A DNA stretch of 64,000 bases from Corynebacterium mastitidis DSM 44356 (lineage in GTDB: Bacteria; Actinomycetota; Actinomycetes; Mycobacteriales; Mycobacteriaceae): positions 124,001 through 188,000 of the forward strand of contig NZ_AQXB01000003.1 of the NCBI RefSeq assembly GCF_000375365.1, read 5' to 3'. The notes beneath the pieces are model-generated. The model searched no databases and had not been told where the DNA came from. It saw nothing but the letters and a program-made list of their open reading frames with translations. A program made the translations under genes and the position numbers. Below are positions 43,603-51,629 of the stretch, in pieces (within the stretch, counting starts at the first letter, position 1; each line of letters begins with the position of its first letter).

Positions 43603-45018
43603 TTAGCGCAATTCGAGGCGGCGGGACATATCGGAGGCAAAGACCCCGTGGGGGTCGATGGCGTTGCGGGTGCGCAGCCAGCCCTCCATGCCGGGGTACA
43701 TGGCGTGGAAGTTCTCGGCCGAGGTGCGGGACTCCTTGGCCAGGTACAGGCGGCCGCCGAACTCCATGACCTGGCGGTCGAGGTCGTCGAGCAGCGCGCC
43801 CAGCCCGGGGCGGATGGGGAAGTCCACGCACACGTTCCAGCCCGGCATGGGGTAGGAGAGCGGGGCGCGGTTGCCGGGACCAAACAGCTTGAACACGTTG
43901 AGCGCGGAGTAGTGCCCGGAGGCCTGGATCTGCTTGATGATGTCCTTGAACGGCTCCACGGCCTCCACGGGCACCACGAACTGGTACTGGAGGAAGCCCT
44001 TGGAGCCGTAGCCGCGGTTCCACTCGCCGATGAGGTCGAGGGGCTGGTAGAACTGCGTGAGGTTCTTCACCTGATTGCGCGCCGGGGCGCCCATCAGATA
44101 GTAGGCCTGGCCCACGGCGGAGAGGCTGAGCTTGTTGAGCGTCCAGGAGGGGAACACGTCCGGCACCGTCATGAGCTGCGGGGCGTGGAACTTCAGGGGG
44201 TCCTTGGCCAGCTTGGGGGAGAGCTCGCGGAGCTGATCCAGGGTGGCCAGCGAGCCCCGCGAGATGGTGGCGCGGCCCAGTTTGGGGGCGGGGGAGATGG
44301 CGTCGAACCACGCGGAGGAGTATGTGTAGTTCACCTCGGAGCCGTCCGAGTGGAAGGCGATCGTCTCGTCCAGGGTGTCGGTGCGGTCGGTGTCCGCGAT
44401 GAAGAAGGCCGTCTCCGTCTTGGTCATGCGGATCGCGGCGCGCAGGATGATGCCGGTCAGGCCCATGCCGCCCACGGTGGCCCAGAACAGCTCGCCCTCG
44501 GGGTCGTCCGCGGAGCCCTCGGGCTCCAGGTGCAGCACGCGGCCGTCGGCCACCAGCAGCTCCATGGACACCACGTGGTTGCCAAAGGAGCCTGCCGAGT
44601 GGTGGTTCTTGCCGTGGATGTCCGGGCCGATGGCGCCGCCGATGGTCACCTGCCGGGTACCCGGCAGCACGGGAACCCACAGGCCGTAGGGCAGGGCCGC
44701 CTTCATGAGCTGATCGAGGGTCACCCCGGCGTCCACGTCCACGAGGGCGGAGTCCGGGTCGATGGAGTGGATGCGGTTGAGCGGCTGCATGTCCACCACG
44801 AGGCCGCCGCCGTTTTGCGCCGGGTCGCCGTAGGAGCGGCCCATGCCGCGCGCGATCACGCCGCGGCGGGCGTACTCGGGCTTGGCGGAGTTCTGGTCCG
44901 CCACCTGGGCCACGGCCTCGATGATCGTCTCCACGTCCGGGGTGGACAGCACGTGGGCCGTGGACGGCGCGGTGCGGCCCCATCCGTAGAGGGACTGTTC
45001 CTTGGTCTGGAATGCCAT
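43603..45018 (-). CDS. dprE1: Decaprenylphosphoryl-beta-D-ribose oxidase DprE1
   Basis: DprE1 is a 471-residue FAD enzyme that oxidises decaprenylphosphoryl-ribose at C2 at the outer face of the membrane. The FAD-binding half has [15 protein letters not shown] and [24 protein letters not shown]-type blocks, the latter with the conserved His. The substrate half carries [18 protein letters not shown] with Cys397, which corresponds to the Cys387 of M. tuberculosis that benzothiazinones attack. So the drug-binding residue is conserved; susceptibility is inference. The ATG at 45018 has a GGAAAG site. Its upstream 230 bases hold a probable -10 region and a 20-base direct repeat (see 45117). Confidence 0.96.
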   Translation of the reverse strand: MAFQTKEQSLYGWGRTAPSTAHVLSTPDVETIIEAVAQVADQNSAKPEYARRGVIARGMGRSYGDPAQNGGGLVVDMQPLNRIHSIDPDSALVDVDAGVTLDQLMKAALPYGLWVPVLPGTRQVTIGGAIGPDIHGKNHHSAGSFGNHVVSMELLVADGRVLHLEPEGSADDPEGELFWATVGGMGLTGIILRAAIRMTKTETAFFIADTDRTDTLDETIAFHSDGSEVNYTYSSAWFDAISPAPKLGRATISRGSLATLDQLRELSPKLAKDPLKFHAPQLMTVPDVFPSWTLNKLSLSAVGQAYYLMGAPARNQVKNLTQFYQPLDLIGEWNRGYGSKGFLQYQFVVPVEAVEPFKDIIKQIQASGHYSALNVFKLFGPGNRAPLSYPMPGWNVCVDFPIRPGLGALLDDLDRQVMEFGGRLYLAKESRTSAENFHAMYPGMEGWLRTRNAIDPHGVFASDMSRRLELR

Positions 45019-45116
45019 GATGTGTCAGGAATCTTTCCGAAAAGGCGTACTAGATACTGCACCTACCTTAGCGGCACCGCGGGGCGGGGCTTAAGGGCGG
45101 AGGCGCGGATCACAGG

Positions 45117-45167
45117 TGGGTGGGCGCGGGTGCGGGTGTGCCTGGCCGGGTGGGCGCGGGTGCGGTG
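45117..45167. repeat. Direct repeat upstream of dprE1
   Basis: Two copies of GTGGGCGCGGGTGCGG, about 30 bases apart, lie in the G-rich 233-base gap between dprE1 and the 45252 gene. The rest of this gap shows no gene; GCGGCACCG-type GC-rich words recur near 45210-45240. Confidence 0.6.
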
Positions 45168-45251
45168 GCCCCGCTGCGCCTCGGGGTCCGACGCCGCCCC
45201 CGACCCGGCACCGTCGCGGCGCCGGCCCGGCACCGCCCCGCAGGCGAGCCC

Positions 45252-45470
45252 CTAGAGGTCCATGATCTCCCGGATGCGCTCGGGCAGCCCCTCCTGCGAG
45301 GTGATCTCGGGCCCCTCGTAGGCGCGCAGCTCCTGGTACACCAGCACCCGGCTGGCGGAGTCGAGCAGCGGCAGCTCCTGGGCCAGCAGGCGCGTCATGA
45401 AGTCGTCCAGGGGCAGGTTGGTGCGCTGCGCGGCCTCGTGGCTCTCCGGGTGGCCTTTTCTTCCGAACAT
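45252..45470 (-). CDS. Small conserved-type hypothetical protein
   Basis: This 72-residue soluble protein starts FGRKGHPESHEAAQRTNLPL and continues with two probable amphipathic helices (DDFMTRLLAQELPLLDSASRVLVYQELRAYE and EGLPERIREIM). I do not recognise a family. The ATG at 45470 is 9 bases after a TATCCT element and near GGGAG. It is divergent from the 45500 gene, with 29 bases between starts. It lies between dprE1 and the gtrA gene, so it is one of four small genes inserted in the arabinogalactan locus. Confidence 0.7.
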   Translation of the reverse strand: MFGRKGHPESHEAAQRTNLPLDDFMTRLLAQELPLLDSASRVLVYQELRAYEGPEITSQEGLPERIREIMDL

Positions 45471-45499
45471 GGCTCCCAAGGATAGCTAGGGTGGTGGGC

Positions 45500-45925
45500 A
45501 TGACGCAGACGGATTATTACAGCGTGGACGATACCCGCGCGGGCCGGCTCGCCCAGGCGGCGTTCACGGGAGCCTGGGAGGCCCTGCAGGATTACATCCC
45601 CTCGCGCCCCCGCCGCCTCCTTGCCAGGACCGCCCTGCTCGCCGGGGGTCTTGGCCTCGTGGCGGCGCTGAACATGCACGACGAGGACCCCAACAACGAC
45701 CCCGCCGCCCTGCTCGAGGAGGTGGACCTTACGCCCGCCCAAACCTGGGCCGCCTTCCTCGGGGGCGTCGCCGCGCTGGCGGCCTCCTCCAAGACCAGCG
45801 GCTGGTGCCGCGACCGGATCGCCGGGATGCTGCGCCGCCGGGGCGTGGCCCGCCCCTACACGGCCTGGGGCCTGGCGGTGGGCGCCGTGACCTTTGTGGT
45901 CTCGGAAGCGCAGGCGCGCCGATGA
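45500..45925 (+). CDS. Hypothetical membrane protein
   Basis: This is a 141-residue protein with two or three hydrophobic helices (LLARTALLAGGLGLVAALNM, TWAAFLGGVAALAAS and AWGLAVGAVTFVVSEAQA) and a polar N-terminal 40 residues. I do not recognise the family. The ATG at 45500 follows a TAGGGT element by 8 bases. It overlaps the next gene by 4 bases (ATGA), so these small genes form an operon read toward gtrA. Confidence 0.7.
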   Translation: MTQTDYYSVDDTRAGRLAQAAFTGAWEALQDYIPSRPRRLLARTALLAGGLGLVAALNMHDEDPNNDPAALLEEVDLTPAQTWAAFLGGVAALAASSKTSGWCRDRIAGMLRRRGVARPYTAWGLAVGAVTFVVSEAQARR

Positions 45926-46374
45926 TCGCGGTGGTCGACGAGCGGCCCGACGCCACCGTGGTGTGGCACGTGCAGACCACCGTGGGCGATACCGCCGTGA
46001 TGTCCGGGGCGTGGATCGTGGAGGACCCCGCCGACCTGCTGGTGGGCGCGGTGCGGGTGGAGCCGGGAGCCGAGGTGGTCGAGGACCTCGCCCGCGCCAT
46101 CTCCGCCGAGCGCGACCGCGTGCGCGAGGCCTGCGAGGGCGCGGTCAAGGGGCTGCGCCTGGACCCCCTGGTGGTGCCGGACCTCGGCGTCCTGGCCTCC
46201 GCCTACCAGGGCGAGCCCGTCGCCCAGCGCGCGTGGGTCACCGCCACCGCCCTGGCCCAGCTCGTGCAGCAGTGGCACACCCTGGAGACCCAGCGCCGCT
46301 CCCGCAAGCACCTTCAGGAGGTCTTTGGGCGGGAGATCCGGCCCCTCCCGCTGCGGAACCATGCCGAGGCATAG
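45922..46374 (+). CDS. Hypothetical protein
   Basis: This is a 150-residue soluble protein. The first half is beta-rich (IAVVDERPDATVVWHVQTTVGDTAVMSGAWIVEDP). The second half is helical and acidic/basic, with a long probable helix VEDLARAISAERDRVREACEGAVKGLRLD. I do not recognise a family. Its ATG overlaps the upstream stop, and its own stop lies 13 bases inside the next frame, so it is an internal gene of the small operon. Confidence 0.7.
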   Translation: MIAVVDERPDATVVWHVQTTVGDTAVMSGAWIVEDPADLLVGAVRVEPGAEVVEDLARAISAERDRVREACEGAVKGLRLDPLVVPDLGVLASAYQGEPVAQRAWVTATALAQLVQQWHTLETQRRSRKHLQEVFGREIRPLPLRNHAEA

Positions 46375-46769
46375 CGCCACCGTGGTCCTCCAGACCTCTA
46401 GCGTGCAGGGGGACGTGGAGGTCTACCGGCACCTCGGCGTGGATTCCTCGCTGACGCTGCGGGACCTCCACCGCGTGCTCGGGCTGAGCTTTGGGCTTAT
46501 CGACGCCCCCCTCCCCCTGGGGATTCACGCGGGCCGGCCACGCGATCAGCGGCGACGCCCTCGTGGGCGACCACCTGGGCGCGGCGGGCGCGGAGCTGAC
46601 GTACCACTGGGGGCTGTGGCAGGTGCGGCTCCACACCATCGACGCCTCCGAGCGCGACCCCCGGGTGCCCCGGGCGAGGTGCGTGGGCGGCTCCGGGAGC
46701 TTCCGGCACGCGCCCTTCGACCTCTACGCCATCAACGCCGCGCTGGAGTCCCTGCCGGATCGGGGGTAG
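46361..46769 (+). pseudogene. pRiA4b ORF-3-like protein, frameshifted
   Basis: From the ATG at 46361 the frame reads VVLQTSSVQGDVEVYRHLGVDSSLTLRDLHRVLGLSFGL and then goes into nonsense. The continuation AGHAISGDALVGDHLGAAG and TYHWGLWQVRLHTIDASERD is in another frame. The join falls in the two C runs at 46506-46511 and 46513-46517, where one C too many would explain the shift. An intact gene would make about 136 residues. The strand-helix pattern and the LTLRDLHRVL signature resemble pRiA4b ORF-3-family proteins, of unknown function; that assignment is moderate. It could be decay, a sequencing error or a real slippage tract. The start overlaps the upstream gene. Confidence 0.65.
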
Positions 46770-46919
46770 GGGCGTGGTTGGTGGGGTGCGGGTTTGGTTG
46801 GTGGAGTTGGTGGAGTGCGGCGCGGTGCCTGGGTGGCGTGGATGGCGGGGAATGGCCGGTGCGGCGAGTAGACGGCGGGGCGCGCGTGCGCCCGCGCGAA
46901 TGAAGTAGGCTGACGGTTT

Positions 46920-47321
46920 GTGCAGGATCTCAAGAGCCAGGGTATTCGTTTTCTGATCAGCGGCGGCATCTCCGCCGTGGTGGATCTGGGCCTGACCTGG
47001 GTGTGCAACGTGCTGGTGGGCATGAGCATCCCTGCCTCGCGCACCATCGGCTTCGTCTTTGGGACCCTGGTCGCCTACATGATTAACCGCCGCTGGACGT
47101 TCAGCGCCGAGCCCTCCTGGCGGCGCTTCCTCGCCGTGATGTGCCTCTACGCCGTCACCTACGGCATCAACGTGGGCGGCCAGACCGTGTGCCAGCGGCT
47201 CTTCCAGGACTGGGGCTGGGACCACAATCTCGCGCTGCTGGTGGCCTTCGTGCTCTCCCAGGGGACGGCCACGGTCATCAACTTCGTGATGCAGCGCACG
47301 TTCATCTTCCGCACGCGCTAG
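46920..47321 (+). CDS. GtrA family membrane protein (Rv3789-like)
   Basis: This is a 133-residue protein with four transmembrane helices of the GtrA family. FLISGGISAVVDLGLTWVCN opens the first helix. RTIGFVFGTLVAYMINRRWTF is the most conserved block, and LSQGTATVINFVMQRTFIF closes it. In mycobacteria a GtrA protein (Rv3789) lies next to dprE1 and has been tied to decaprenyl-phospho-arabinose translocation or to AftA anchoring. The same locus position supports that role here. The GTG at 46920 lies about 9 bases after a TAGGCT element, so it is probably leaderless. Confidence 0.88.
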   Translation: MQDLKSQGIRFLISGGISAVVDLGLTWVCNVLVGMSIPASRTIGFVFGTLVAYMINRRWTFSAEPSWRRFLAVMCLYAVTYGINVGGQTVCQRLFQDWGWDHNLALLVAFVLSQGTATVINFVMQRTFIFRTR

Positions 47322-47360
47322 GCGCGTTGTGTCGGGGGGCGTGGTGGCGCGGGGACACCG

Positions 47361-47421
47361 CGCTTTGGGGTGCCAGTGCGCGGGGGACGGGGCCGCCGCG
47401 GGCGCCACTGGCACCCCAAAG
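47361..47421. repeat. Dispersed inverted-repeat family, single unit with perfect arms
   Basis: CTTTGGGGTGCCAGTG (47363-47378) pairs perfectly with CACTGGCACCCCAAAG (47406-47421) over 16 bases. Compared with the consensus, AAGGGG has become TTTGGGG and CCCCTT has become CCCCAAA, a compensatory change. It lies between convergent gtrA and glfT1. Confidence 0.9.
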
Positions 47422-47492
47422 TGCCGTGAGAGGCGGCGGTGCGGGGTGTCCGCGCACGGGTGGGGGTGCGTGGTGGGAGCTGCGCGGCGTCG

Positions 47493-47516
47493 AAAAGCGC
47501 CCCGGTTAGTCGGGGC
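47493..47516 (-). terminator. Terminator overlapping the glfT1 stop codon
   Basis: On the minus strand, GCCCCG and CGGGGC form a stem with the TAA stop codon of glfT1 in the loop, followed by GCTTTT. This is a compact terminator in which the stem starts inside the coding sequence. Confidence 0.65.
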
Positions 47517-48414
47517 GGTGGAAGCGTTCCTTCCTGCCCAGGCGGTGCAGCCGGAACCACTCCCGGAAACCGGCGGGGTCGTGCTGCTGGACGAGGAAGA
47601 ACCAGGCAAAGCGCGCATATTCCTGGGGAAGGAGCTTGCGCATGCCGGGCTGGCTCATGAGGTACCCGCGGTTGCGGTACGTGAAAAACCGCTTGGCCTC
47701 GCTGCCGGGATACTGGGTGTGCATGCGGCCCCCCAGGATGGGCTTGAACTCCTCGGAGCCGTCCGGGTGCAGATACGCCGTGGTCAGCGCCGTGCCAAAG
47801 CGCAGGCCCGAGCGGGCGAGGCGCCGGTGGTACTCCACCTCGTCGCCGCGAATGAAGAGCCGATAGTCGGGCACCCCGATGATTTCCATGGCGCGGGCCG
47901 AGATGAGCGCCCCGTTGAACAGGCTGGCGATCCCGGGGAGGAAGTCCCCCTCAAGCTGATCCACGGAGCGTTTCCACGTCAGGCCCTGGCGCAGGGGGAA
48001 GGCCAGCCTGGTGGGATGCTCGATGTTGCACACCACCGGGGAGACCTCGTGCAGCCCGTGGCGCTGGGCCACGTCGGTGAGCGTGGCCAGCACGCTCTCG
48101 TCCTGGGGCCGTCCGTCGTCGTCCGCGCACCATATGGAGTCCGCACCGAGCGCGAGTGCCGTGAAAAACCCGTAGGCGAAGCCCCCGGCCCCGCCGAGAT
48201 TGGTGGCGCTCGGCACGTACACGCCGCGCTCCCCGGCCACCTCGTTCACGAGGTCCCGCACGGCATCCTCGGCGGCATTATCCACCACGATCACCCACCG
48301 CACCGGCCTGGTTTGTTGGCACACCTTCTCCAAGGAGGCGCGCAACTGCTCGACGCGCCTGTGCGTGACAATCACGGCGGCAACGGAATCAGACCAGTTC
48401 AGAGGCGGGATCAT
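47506..48414 (-). CDS. glfT1: Galactofuranosyltransferase GlfT1
   Basis: This 302-residue GT-2 enzyme adds the first galactofuranose residues to the rhamnosyl-GlcNAc-PP-decaprenol linker of arabinogalactan. The GT-A fold begins VAAVIVTHRRVEQLRASLEKV. NLGGAGGFAYGF is a hallmark of this subfamily, WCADDDGRPQDES gives the metal-binding DDD, and FIRGDEVEYHRRL with a later His matches the catalytic region. It lies in the same locus as the ABC exporter and DprE genes, as in mycobacteria. It overlaps the upstream DUF559-like gene by 4 bases, so it is translationally coupled to it. Confidence 0.9.
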   Translation of the reverse strand: MIPPLNWSDSVAAVIVTHRRVEQLRASLEKVCQQTRPVRWVIVVDNAAEDAVRDLVNEVAGERGVYVPSATNLGGAGGFAYGFFTALALGADSIWCADDDGRPQDESVLATLTDVAQRHGLHEVSPVVCNIEHPTRLAFPLRQGLTWKRSVDQLEGDFLPGIASLFNGALISARAMEIIGVPDYRLFIRGDEVEYHRRLARSGLRFGTALTTAYLHPDGSEEFKPILGGRMHTQYPGSEAKRFFTYRNRGYLMSQPGMRKLLPQEYARFAWFFLVQQHDPAGFREWFRLHRLGRKERFHRPD

Positions 48415-49370
48415 GCCCTACATTCTGCCACGCTCCTATGCCACCGCCACACGGGATGATCCCCGAACGGGGAGCGGCGTCCCTGCGCAATGGCGATGAT
48501 GTCCGCCACCACCTCGTTGAGGTGATGATCCACGCATTCCGAGGTGTAGCGCAGGGCGTAGTACCCCTGGCTGATGGCGTCGTTGGTTTTCCAGCGGTCC
48601 TTGACAAAGGCCTCGGTGCCGCTATGGAACCTTGTTCCGTCGATGTCGATGAGCACCTTTTTCTTGCCGTGGACAAGGCAGTCCCAGTAATGGCTCCCTA
48701 CCTTCACGTTTTGGGCGATCTTCCACCCCTCGCGTTTGAGCATGCGGAATACCTTGCGCTCCGTTTCGCTGTCCGCGCCGATGGACGCCCTGTTCAGGAT
48801 GGGCATGAGGGCCTTGCGGGACGCGGTTCCCAGCCGAGCGAGGTCCCTGCACAGGGCGGGCGGCCCTTTTCGTCCGGCGTAGCTGAGTTCCACGACGCGC
48901 ATGAGCACGTCCTGCGAGCTATCGCGCAGGCGGCGTCGGACGGGCTTGAGCGCCGAGACGAGCGCGCGCGGTGAGAGCAGAGAAAGGTCGCGGACCACCG
49001 CCGCCGCGCACATGACGGAGATGCCGTCCACGAGGGTGGTGGGGATGCGGCGCCGACGGGTCAGGACGAGGCAACGATTCCCCTTGTCCGACTTGCCCCG
49101 GGGCACCACGGCGTGGAGGGGCAGGGTCACCTCCTGGCCGAGCAAGAGCTGAATGGCGGTGATCCCTGTGAAGGCCAGGTGGGGCTTGAGCAGTGAGTAT
49201 GCCTCGCAGAGCTGGCGCGGGGTGAGCCGCTGCTCCGAATACAGCCCGCGCATAATCCTGTGCAGCGTGCCGTTGTGAAGCCGACGCGCAATGGAGTGCC
49301 GCGTCTCTCCCATGCGCCTGAGCTCGGCGGTGGAGACCACCAGGATGCCCCCGATTCCCATGCGTACCAT
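48411..49370 (-). CDS. AbiEi-like/DUF559 domain protein
   Basis: This 319-residue protein has two apparent parts. The N-terminal 60 residues (LVVSTAELRRMGETRHSIARRL, GTLHRIMRGLYSEQRL) resemble the winged-helix opening of AbiEi-type antitoxin proteins. The C-terminal 110 residues (ETERKVFRMLKREGWKIAQNV, WDCLVHGKKKVLIDIDGTRFHS) resemble DUF559, a Vsr/restriction-endonuclease-like fold with the D-x-n-(I/V)DIDG pattern. Such fusions are common, uncharacterised actinobacterial proteins. There is no AbiEii partner nearby. It overlaps glfT1 by 4 bases and separates glfT1 from the exporter genes, an insertion relative to the mycobacterial order. Nuclease activity is inference. Confidence 0.75.
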   Translation of the reverse strand: MVRMGIGGILVVSTAELRRMGETRHSIARRLHNGTLHRIMRGLYSEQRLTPRQLCEAYSLLKPHLAFTGITAIQLLLGQEVTLPLHAVVPRGKSDKGNRCLVLTRRRRIPTTLVDGISVMCAAAVVRDLSLLSPRALVSALKPVRRRLRDSSQDVLMRVVELSYAGRKGPPALCRDLARLGTASRKALMPILNRASIGADSETERKVFRMLKREGWKIAQNVKVGSHYWDCLVHGKKKVLIDIDGTRFHSGTEAFVKDRWKTNDAISQGYYALRYTSECVDHHLNEVVADIIAIAQGRRSPFGDHPVWRWHRSVAECRA

Positions 49371-49492
49371 CTCTACCCCCGTGTTGATCTTGGTTGTTGC
49401 TCACCCTAGCGCGGCGGTGGGACACGAGTGTTCGAATGACGGCGCGGGCTGTGGATAACGTGCGTGGGGGTTTGCGGCTGTGGATAATGCTG

Positions 49493-49765
49493 GCCGTAGG
49501 GGTGCCACCGGGCAGGGGGCGGGTGCCGACGCCCCGCTGGTGGCACCCTCTAGCGCCGCAGCGCGGCGCCCGGGTGGTTAGGCGGCCGACTACTCGCCGC
49601 GGCCACCAGGCCAGGGGCGGCGAGCGGACCGGTTGGACCCGTCCCTGGGACCAGCCCGGAGGGGCCAACCCGGCGGCGTCGATACGCGGCGACGGGGCGG
49701 AAGGGGTGCCACCGGTGGGGAAAGGAGCCGCCGAACCCCCGAGATGGCACCCCTTAGCGCCGCAA
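49493..49765. repeat. Dispersed inverted-repeat family, two units in a 445-base gap
   Basis: Unit 1 pairs GTAGGGGTGCCACC near 49497 with GGTGGCACCCTCTAGCGCC (49539-49557). Unit 2 pairs AAGGGGTGCCACC (49701-49713) with TGGCACCCCTTAGCGCCGC (49745-49763). Between them, 49560-49690, I see no gene. Bases 49385-49490 hold the upstream region of the DUF559-like gene with two TGTGGATAA words. Confidence 0.85.
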
Positions 49766-49815
49766 CGCCCCGCAAACCCCCGCCACACCACCTCACCCCC
49801 CCAAAAAAACAGCCG

Positions 49816-50601
49816 CTACCCCTGGAACTCCGCGAGCATCTCGCGCATGCGCTTACCGGCCTCGGGCCCCTCGTAGGCCTCCACGACCTCGTCCACTAGC
49901 CCGGCCTGCCGGATGGTGCCGTGGTCCACCCAGAGCGCGGTGCTGCAGAGCTGGGCGAGGAAGTCGTTGGAGTGGGAGGCAAAGACGAGGATGCCGGAGC
50001 GCTTGACCATCTCCTGGAGGCGCACGCGGGCCTTGGCCATGAAGGCGGCGTCCACGGCGCCGATGCCCTCGTCGAGGAGCAGGATCTCGGGTTCGATGGA
50101 GGTGACCACGCCCAGGGCCAGGCGCACGCGCATGCCGGTGGAGTAGGTGCGCAGCGGCATGTTGAGGTATTCGCCCAGCTCGGAGAACTCCGCGATGTCG
50201 TCCATCTTCCGGCGCATGGCGCGCCGGGTCTGGCCGAGGAAGAGCCCGCGGATGATGATGTTCTCGTATCCCGAGATCTCCGGGTCCATTCCCACGCCGA
50301 GGTCAAAGACGGGGGCCACCCGGCCGCGCACGGTGGCGGATCCCCGGGTGGGCTCGTAGATGCCGGAGAGCAGGCGCAGCAGCGTGGACTTGCCGGCGCC
50401 GTTGTGGCCCACCAGGCCCACGCGGTCGCCCTCGCGCAGGTGCAGGTTGATGTCCCGCAGCGCCTCCACCACCACGGTGTTCTGGGTGTTGCGGCCGATG
50501 GCCCCGCCGGCCGCGCCGAGGAAGGCCTTCTTCATGGAGCGGGACTTGGCGTCGAAGATGGGGAAATCCACGCAGGCGTTGTGGGTATCAATGGAAACCA
50601 T
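49816..50601 (-). CDS. Galactan/polysaccharide ABC exporter, ATP-binding subunit (Wzt-type)
   Basis: This is a 261-residue ABC ATPase of the polysaccharide-export class. The Walker A motif is GHNGAGKS, with the Q-loop region GVGMDPEISGYENIIIRG, signature TYSTGMRVRLALG and Walker B ILLLDEGIGAVD, all in order. It lacks the extra C-terminal carbohydrate-binding domain of long Wzt proteins. With the permease upstream it would flip or export galactan-linked lipid intermediates, as proposed for the Rv3781/Rv3783 pair. A strong AAAGGAGGT site lies 7 bases before the ATG, the best Shine-Dalgarno in this region. It is 26 bases after the permease gene. Confidence 0.92.
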   Translation of the reverse strand: MVSIDTHNACVDFPIFDAKSRSMKKAFLGAAGGAIGRNTQNTVVVEALRDINLHLREGDRVGLVGHNGAGKSTLLRLLSGIYEPTRGSATVRGRVAPVFDLGVGMDPEISGYENIIIRGLFLGQTRRAMRRKMDDIAEFSELGEYLNMPLRTYSTGMRVRLALGVVTSIEPEILLLDEGIGAVDAAFMAKARVRLQEMVKRSGILVFASHSNDFLAQLCSTALWVDHGTIRQAGLVDEVVEAYEGPEAGKRMREMLAEFQG

Positions 50602-50627
50602 GATGTACCTCCTTTCCTCTATATTTC

Positions 50628-51506
50628 CTATACCCAGTAGCTCACGCGGAACCGCCACGTGCGCATGGCCACCAGGGTCAGCGCCAGCCCGGCCCCGGTG
50701 AGCGCCAGGACCACCCACCAGTGATAGGTGGGCAGCGGGGCGCCGATCATGGGGGCGCGCACGATCTCCAGGTAGTGGTAGAGCGGGTTGAGCTGCGCGA
50801 GGTGGGCGCGCTGGTCGGAGCCGCCCACGTTATCGCGCAGGGTGGAGGTCATCCACACGATGGGGGTGACGTAGAAGAGGAGCTGCGTCCCGGCGTCGAG
50901 CAATGGCGATACATCGCGGTATCTGGTGGCGATGATGCCAAAGAACATGGACACCCATATTCCGTTAATAATAAGGAGGGCGAACGCCGGGATCATCAGC
51001 AGCACGTCCCAGCCCAGGTGCCGGGGGAAGATGAGCATGAGTAGAACCCAGATCACCAGGTTGTGGGCGAGGAAGAGCGTCTGCCGCCACACCAGGCGAT
51101 ACACGTGCACCGACAGCGCGGAGGGGAGCTGTTTGATGAGCCCCTCGTTGTCGATGAAAATGTCCGCGCCCTCTTTAATGCAGCCGGAGATAAACCCCCA
51201 AATGATAAGCCCCACGGTCACGTGCGGAAGGAACTCCGCGAGCGGCACCTTGAACAGCACTGAATACAGGAAGCCCAGGGCCAGGGCCATCACGCCCGTG
51301 GCGATGGTGATCCACAGCGGGCCCAGCACCGAGCGCTTGTAGCGCTGCTTGATGTCCTGCCAGCCGAGCTGAAGCCACAGCTCGCGCTGCTGAAAACCGC
51401 GCGTCAGGTCCGCCCAGGCGGCCCGGAAGGTGCGGGACCGGGAGGCGGGGGCGGCGTCGCCGGTATCCTCCGTCATCCGGGCGATGTCTGCTCTGAGGGG
51501 TTGCAT
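50628..51506 (-). CDS. Galactan/polysaccharide ABC exporter, permease subunit (Wzm-type)
   Basis: This is a 292-residue ABC-2-type permease with six helices. The N-terminal cytoplasmic part contains the conserved amphipathic block ELWLQLGWQDIKQRYKRSVLGPLW. It is followed by FLPHVTVGLIIWGFISGCIKEGA and the late TRYRDVSPLLDAGTQLLFYVTPIVW, which is a signature of polysaccharide ABC exporters. Position beside the ATPase and glfT1 makes galactan precursor export the likely role. The ATG at 51506 follows a TAGGCT element by 8 bases, so the message may be leaderless. Confidence 0.93.
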   Translation of the reverse strand: MQPLRADIARMTEDTGDAAPASRSRTFRAAWADLTRGFQQRELWLQLGWQDIKQRYKRSVLGPLWITIATGVMALALGFLYSVLFKVPLAEFLPHVTVGLIIWGFISGCIKEGADIFIDNEGLIKQLPSALSVHVYRLVWRQTLFLAHNLVIWVLLMLIFPRHLGWDVLLMIPAFALLIINGIWVSMFFGIIATRYRDVSPLLDAGTQLLFYVTPIVWMTSTLRDNVGGSDQRAHLAQLNPLYHYLEIVRAPMIGAPLPTYHWWVVLALTGAGLALTLVAMRTWRFRVSYWV

Positions 51507-51629
51507 GGTGTTCCAGCCTAGTGGAGCGGGGTCGCGGCGGCGGGGATCAGGGCGTTGACGTGCGCATGTGGTGGTTGGCCACGCCTTGGCAATACACTCT
51601 GAGGATGATGCTGTGAGAAAGAGGAGGCT

